This document shows positions 59,921 through 64,000 of a stretch of 64,000 bases of DNA, in pieces; position 1 is the stretch's first letter, and each line of letters opens with the position of its first letter. This DNA is from Paenibacillus montanisoli (GTDB taxonomy: Bacteria; Bacillota; Bacilli; Paenibacillales; Paenibacillaceae). Below the pieces are notes generated by a model. That model did not search any database and had not been told where the DNA came from. It saw only the letters and a list, made by a program, of their open reading frames with translations. Both the position numbers and the translations under genes were made by a program. The stretch covers positions 558,001 to 622,000 of the forward strand of contig NZ_QLUW01000002.1 in the NCBI RefSeq assembly GCF_003268025.1, read 5' to 3'.

Positions 59921-62499
59921 TGGTTGTCACCGCCTACCAAGAAATTTTTCGCCCCGATTTGAACGCCGTCTACCGTAGCCGGCTTATCCGTATAGTTCAC
60001 ATAGACAGATGTGCCGTTGTCGTAACGAACTTGAACGACGCCCGGCTGGTGCTGGATATGCTCCTCTATCGCGCTCGACTGCAGGCCGGCTAACGCATTG
60101 TTCACTTTGCCGTAAAGGCTGGCGGCATCTTGCAGCCAATCGGTGTAATGCGTCGAGAACAGCGATTCATACGACGTGAACTTCAGTTTGGAAGACGATT
60201 CGTACGACCAGAAGAAATGCGGCGCGGCGCCGTACTCCACCGAGCGCAGCAGGTGGTAGGTCAGATCCTGGTTATCATCCAGGTTCATCGCCGAACCGGC
60301 GTAATCCTTGTAGCCATGAAGAACCATTTCATAGAACGGAATCTCTTGGTCCGCAATGCTGAACCCGCTGGAAGCCATCGGCACATTAATAAGCTGGTCC
60401 GCATATTGGAGCGCATAGGCATTGCCGCCGGTCAGCAGCATGTTCGGATAGCTTTTCTCCAGCTTGCCAAGCTGCTCGGTCACGATGTTCTTCGCCACAT
60501 CGCGGAATACGACGCGGTTCACCCGGTAGTCCGCCTGAAGCGAATCTCCCATGTCGCGCAGCGAAACGGCATCGAGACCATAGCTGTCATAGTCGTCGAT
60601 AAACTGATCTACGAAATAAGGCAGCTTCGCAGGTGAAAGCAAGTATAAGGAGCCTAGCGAGAGATCCATCGCATTGAGGGCGCGGTTGATCGGCGCCAGC
60701 ATCGCCTGCTCTCGCGTTACGAATCGCGCTGCGTCCGAGGCCGGTTTAAAATCGCGATTGTCGCGAAGCACATGCTGGAATGCGACATCCGGATACAAAC
60801 CGCCGCCCGTCGCCTTAAGCTGCTCCGCGAGCTGCTTGAGCTCGTTCTTGCTGCCCAGCTCGCCGTCCATGTTCACGTTCTTCGGCACCTTATGATCGAT
60901 GCCTTCATTGAACCAGCCTACGTATCTCATTTGGATATTCGAGACGCCGGCCGTTTCCAGCTGCTTGGCGATTTCTCCGGCTTGCTTCACCGTCGTCATC
61001 GGCATTAAACCTTTATACGGTATGCCAAGGAACGACTTGCGCTTATCGACAGCGCCAAGCACGTCGAGGTAGAATGGCAGCGCCGCGGAGCCCGACGCTT
61101 CCTTCGGCTTGAGCACGCTCTCCTTGATCAGCTTCTCGCGGTACAGCTTCGCCATGCCGGAATAGTTCGCATCCCCGCCGGACAGGAAGTTGTAACGAAT
61201 CTGCAGATCGCCTTGAAAGGCTTTCTCAGTCAGCATCTGAATCTCGTCGACTTTGTTGCCTTTGTAGAGCTCCAGCTCATCCTCGCCCCGGATGGCGAAG
61301 CTGGCATACGCGTAATTGTACGAATTTTTGCGGCCGCTGATATCGGCGTTGATACTTGCGATGCTTTCGCCATTCTCGATCGTGGCAAACCAGGCTTCGT
61401 CGCCCGATTTCATCCCGAATACCGGCAAGCGCGCGGCTTCCGAAATCTGTCCGCGGCGGCGGGAGTTGTTGTTCTCGTCTTCTCCGTATACGCGCTGAGC
61501 GTAAACCTCTTCGCTGATCTTTCCATTGTTGAGCTCGATCAAGCTTCCGGAACCATCCGGCACGAGCATGTAGCCTTTCTCTTCCGTACCGGCAGCGCCG
61601 AAGAAGTCGAGCAGCTCCACCGTCCGGATTTGATACCCTTTGCTTTCCTTGATCTCGCTGACGGGTACTCGGATCTGAAGCGAGTCCTCCACGATCCGAT
61701 ACTCAATCGGTATCGTGAAGTTCGGACGGTTCGACCCGGCTTCGGCTGACAGACCGTTTTCTTGATTGTCCGCAGCCAAATCTTCTGGCGTATAGCCGGC
61801 TTTCGCGAAGGCGTCGAGCATCCGATTTAGCACAAGCGCTCTGGAAACCGCCGTATCGAGCCTCTCCAGCACTTCCGGATTATCTTCAAGCGGGAAATAC
61901 CGGTTGCTTACGTATTTTGCAGTCGCTTCATCGAGCTTGCTGTAGATTTTCTCCTCCATGCGTTTCTTGCTGATCAGCTTGGGCAGCGCATCGATGCCGA
62001 GCGACGTATCGCCGATCGTGTATGTAATCCGGATGCCGTTCTCGATGCCTTCAGCCTTGAACTGCTCGCGCTTAATGCTGTCCGTAAAGTTCGTGATCGA
62101 GCCGAGCGTCCCGATGGAATCCCGGTAGTTGATCGTCACTTGCGCGGCCAGCCGGTCTTTCTCGAAGGGCGACGCTTTGGCGTCCGATCCCATGTCGATC
62201 GGGTTGCTGCGCCACACCTTTCCGCTGCTCCGGTTAAGCACGGCGATTTCCGTCGTCTCCGGGCTGAAATAGAGTCCCAGCGCATCGGACTGGGCTGCAA
62301 GCTGCATGCCTGGAACGGCATCCGCGCGATCCGGCATAAACTTCAGCTCGCCTGCCGCGGCAGGCTTTGCTTCCGGATCCGCGTAGGCGCTTACCTCGAT
62401 TGCCGGCGCTCCTTTTGTAGATTGGATATAGGCGAGAGCCGAGATACCAGCTATCCCGATACAAGCCAGCGCCGCATACCATTTCATTCGTTTATTCAA
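59917..62499 (-). CDS. DUF5696-family protein, membrane-anchored
   Basis: 860 aa. N-terminal membrane anchor (WYAALACIGIAGISALAYI), then a large domain with GLYFSPETTEIAVLNRSSGKVWR, IEYRIVEDSLQIRVPVSEI and GYMLVPDGSGSLIELNNG, and a C-terminal TIM-barrel-like part (LPFYLDVLGAVDKRKSF... and AVSLRDMGDSLQADY). This is the DUF5696 family, common next to sugar ABC transporters in Paenibacillus; a glycoside hydrolase or solute-recruiting role is suspected but not shown. It overlaps the permease gene by 4 bases. Confidence 0.82.
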   Translation of the reverse strand: MNKRMKWYAALACIGIAGISALAYIQSTKGAPAIEVSAYADPEAKPAAAGELKFMPDRADAVPGMQLAAQSDALGLYFSPETTEIAVLNRSSGKVWRSNPIDMGSDAKASPFEKDRLAAQVTINYRDSIGTLGSITNFTDSIKREQFKAEGIENGIRITYTIGDTSLGIDALPKLISKKRMEEKIYSKLDEATAKYVSNRYFPLEDNPEVLERLDTAVSRALVLNRMLDAFAKAGYTPEDLAADNQENGLSAEAGSNRPNFTIPIEYRIVEDSLQIRVPVSEIKESKGYQIRTVELLDFFGAAGTEEKGYMLVPDGSGSLIELNNGKISEEVYAQRVYGEDENNNSRRRGQISEAARLPVFGMKSGDEAWFATIENGESIASINADISGRKNSYNYAYASFAIRGEDELELYKGNKVDEIQMLTEKAFQGDLQIRYNFLSGGDANYSGMAKLYREKLIKESVLKPKEASGSAALPFYLDVLGAVDKRKSFLGIPYKGLMPMTTVKQAGEIAKQLETAGVSNIQMRYVGWFNEGIDHKVPKNVNMDGELGSKNELKQLAEQLKATGGGLYPDVAFQHVLRDNRDFKPASDAARFVTREQAMLAPINRALNAMDLSLGSLYLLSPAKLPYFVDQFIDDYDSYGLDAVSLRDMGDSLQADYRVNRVVFRDVAKNIVTEQLGKLEKSYPNMLLTGGNAYALQYADQLINVPMASSGFSIADQEIPFYEMVLHGYKDYAGSAMNLDDNQDLTYHLLRSVEYGAAPHFFWSYESSSKLKFTSYESLFSTHYTDWLQDAASLYGKVNNALAGLQSSAIEEHIQHQPGVVQVRYDNGTSVYVNYTDKPATVDGVQIGAKNFLVGGDNQ

Positions 62500-62513
62500 G
62501 GGTGCGGCCTCCT

Positions 62514-63134
62514 TTACGTACGGAATATGATTTCGCGATAAACATCATAGACGAAATAGTAGATTTGCAGCCCCAAGCTGAATGCCAGCGTGCCGAGAAA
62601 GACGACGAAGCCCATTGCGATCACGGTAAGCACCAAAGTAAGGACCGCTTTGGCTGGGGTATATTGATGCACGGTCATAATGCCGATAAACAGCAGCAGG
62701 ATAAACCAGATGCTAGCCACGCTGTTGATCAGCCAGTAGAACGAGGTTTCCTCTTGCGTCATGTAACGGCTGACGAAGGTCATTGGCAGATTGATCAAGA
62801 CCATCGGCAGGAGCGCATAACCGGTTGCCATCACGATTTCCTTGAACTTGCCCTCGCCTTCCATGAGCGTCGTAATCGACCAATTCGCAATGCAGAACAG
62901 GAAGAACGGAAGCACCGTAAACTGAAGATCATCCAAACTGTTTAACGTTCTCGGATCCACGAAATTGACGAGAAAGCCCGCATACTGCTTCTGCAAAATG
63001 AGCGTCAAAACGAGCAGCGCCAGAATCGCCAAAGAGACTTTGACCTTCCCCTTGCTTTCGTATTTCATGTCCCAAAAGCCGTCGAAAGGATGCAAGATGA
63101 GATGGAGCGGAAACTTAATAAAATCCTGCTTCAC
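62514..63134 (-). CDS. Yip1-domain membrane protein
   Basis: 206 aa with five membrane segments. FIKFPLHLILHPFDGFWDMKYE at the N-terminus and a hydrophobic core with FFLFCIANWSITTLMEGEG (the conserved NW..T/S..D/E turn) are the Yip1 features. Precise role unknown; in Paenibacillus it regularly sits between DUF5696 and NHL-type proteins of sugar operons. Overlaps the end of the next gene by 20 bases. Confidence 0.82.
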   Translation of the reverse strand: MKQDFIKFPLHLILHPFDGFWDMKYESKGKVKVSLAILALLVLTLILQKQYAGFLVNFVDPRTLNSLDDLQFTVLPFFLFCIANWSITTLMEGEGKFKEIVMATGYALLPMVLINLPMTFVSRYMTQEETSFYWLINSVASIWFILLLFIGIMTVHQYTPAKAVLTLVLTVIAMGFVVFLGTLAFSLGLQIYYFVYDVYREIIFRT

Positions 63135-64000
63135 GTTTCACAGACCTCCTTCTTAACGCGTGCCTAGCAAAGCGGTATACGACGAAAGCGGCAATAAGAG
63201 AAATCAACACGGTCATGAAGGTACCGAAATTGTCCTTCATCACTTCCCGGCGATACCGTTTATAGGCGACGGAATAATTTTTACGGCTCATGCCGAGCTT
63301 GAAATACTCCATGGCCTCTTCATTCTTCTTCTCCATCAGCAGCGACTTGCCGATACCCAGATACGCGATTTCGTAGTTCGTATTTAAACGAAGCACCTGG
63401 CTCCACAATTTGACGGCTTCCTGATCGTTGCCGCTGTAATGCTGAATCGTCGCTTCCCGCACCAAGCTGCCGAACGCAGTCGGACGGAAGACGGCGATAT
63501 TGTTTTTGCCCTTGTCGAGCACGGCGAGCTTATCGCCGATTTGCTCCACGGCGACGGGGTTATTGAATACGCCCAGCTGATTGCCCCGGCCGCCGAAGGC
63601 ATGCAGCAAATCGCCTTCATCGTTGTAGGTGAACAGACGCGCGCGGTTCGAATCAAGCGCGACATACATGCCTCCGCCGAGCACCTTAATGTCGGTGAGC
63701 TTCGAAGGACCCGAGTTGTTGCCGAACATCCGGAAGCGGATGTCCCCTTTGACCGGCCAATAGCCGAACCGTTTCAGCACGTCCTGACCGGACGGATTGA
63801 GCCGTTTGATCGTTTCGTTCGAGTTGATATCCACCGCGGTCGCGTAAACGAAGCCTTTGCTGTCGATATCCACGCTCGCAAACTCGGTCGGAATGAACAA
63901 CTCCATCTGCTGCTTCTGCGCTTTCGTGGACAAGGACCGCCACAGCCGGTCCATGATGCTTGGCGATACGCTGATCGTGCCGACATAGCCCATGAACGCG
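63115..64000 (-). CDS. NHL/TPR-like membrane protein, N-terminus beyond the window
   Basis: The frame is open at base 64000, so the visible 295 residues are only the C-terminal part. YVALDSNRARLFTYNDEGDL and LGVFNNPVAVEQIGDKLAVL are NHL-type beta-propeller blades; EAVKLWSQVLRLNTNYEIAYLGIGKSL and AMEYFKLGMSRKNYSVAYKRY are TPR-like. One membrane helix (FGTFMTVLISLIAAFVVYRFA) with a basic tail ends the protein. It overlaps the Yip1-like gene and should be in the same operon. Probably extracellular propeller plus cytosolic tail; partner proteins unknown. Confidence 0.75.
   Translation of the reverse strand, partial: AFMGYVGTISVSPSIMDRLWRSLSTKAQKQQMELFIPTEFASVDIDSKGFVYATAVDINSNETIKRLNPSGQDVLKRFGYWPVKGDIRFRMFGNNSGPSKLTDIKVLGGGMYVALDSNRARLFTYNDEGDLLHAFGGRGNQLGVFNNPVAVEQIGDKLAVLDKGKNNIAVFRPTAFGSLVREATIQHYSGNDQEAVKLWSQVLRLNTNYEIAYLGIGKSLLMEKKNEEAMEYFKLGMSRKNYSVAYKRYRREVMKDNFGTFMTVLISLIAAFVVYRFARHALRRRSVKREAGFY

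Overview
The window looks like a chromosomal segment of a Paenibacillus-type member of the Bacillota. The reasons are strong GGAGG-type ribosome binding sites, frequent TTG and GTG starts, a Bacillus-style Fnr with a C-terminal CX2CX4C cluster, FosB, HelD, LexA-type GAAC/GTTC boxes, and a mannan-degradation locus with DUF5696 and DUF5060 proteins. No 16S or other phylogenetic marker is present, so the genus is an inference.

Region 1 (1 to about 22.8 kb) is AT-rich accessory DNA and is the most unusual part. Almost every gene is on the minus strand: methyltransferases, a Nudix hydrolase, lipoproteins, an isochorismatase-like hydrolase, an S41 protease, acetyltransferases and small membrane proteins. 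Genes or gene pairs are separated by a 70-90 bp repeat that is always in the same orientation. The repeat has the form (TG)CCCGTTAG(C/T)TGAA - inverted repeat, usually AGGCTGCCG/CGGCAGCCT - (G)AGCTATCGTG - CCCGTTAG. I count 18 full, partial or degenerate copies (R1-R18) in the first 22.8 kb and found none in the remaining 41 kb. The arrangement resembles an integron gene-cassette array, but the repeats are not canonical attC sites and no integrase is in the window. An IS110-family element with a probable bridge RNA sits at R4, and an IS3-family remnant abuts R7. Many genes here are broken by single-base shifts or in-frame stops.

Region 2 (about 23-54 kb) is denser and more GC-rich, with intact genes. 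It holds many single-domain acetyltransferases, two APH-type kinases, FosB, two HAD hydrolases and a Nudix hydrolase. It also has an SOS-controlled Y-family polymerase operon, a formylglycine-generating enzyme divergent from a Cys-type sulfatase, HelD, azoreductase, a LysR regulator divergent from a threonine synthase, and Fnr. Fnr is divergent from a 50-residue zinc-ribbon protein whose promoter carries a perfect FNR box. Downstream of that small gene lies an array of four AACGGACAT-NN-ATGTCCGTT palindromes between two near-identical hairpins. A two-component system (53952 to 51842) closes the region.

Region 3 (54.1 kb to the right edge) is one minus-strand carbohydrate operon. In order of transcription it has an NHL/TPR-like membrane protein (cut by the window edge), a Yip1-like membrane protein, a DUF5696 protein, two ABC sugar permeases, a DUF5060 glycosidase, a GH26 mannanase and a GH113 mannanase, then a terminator. 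The gene set points to uptake and degradation of mannan or a related beta-mannoside. The solute-binding protein is not visible and may lie beyond the right edge.
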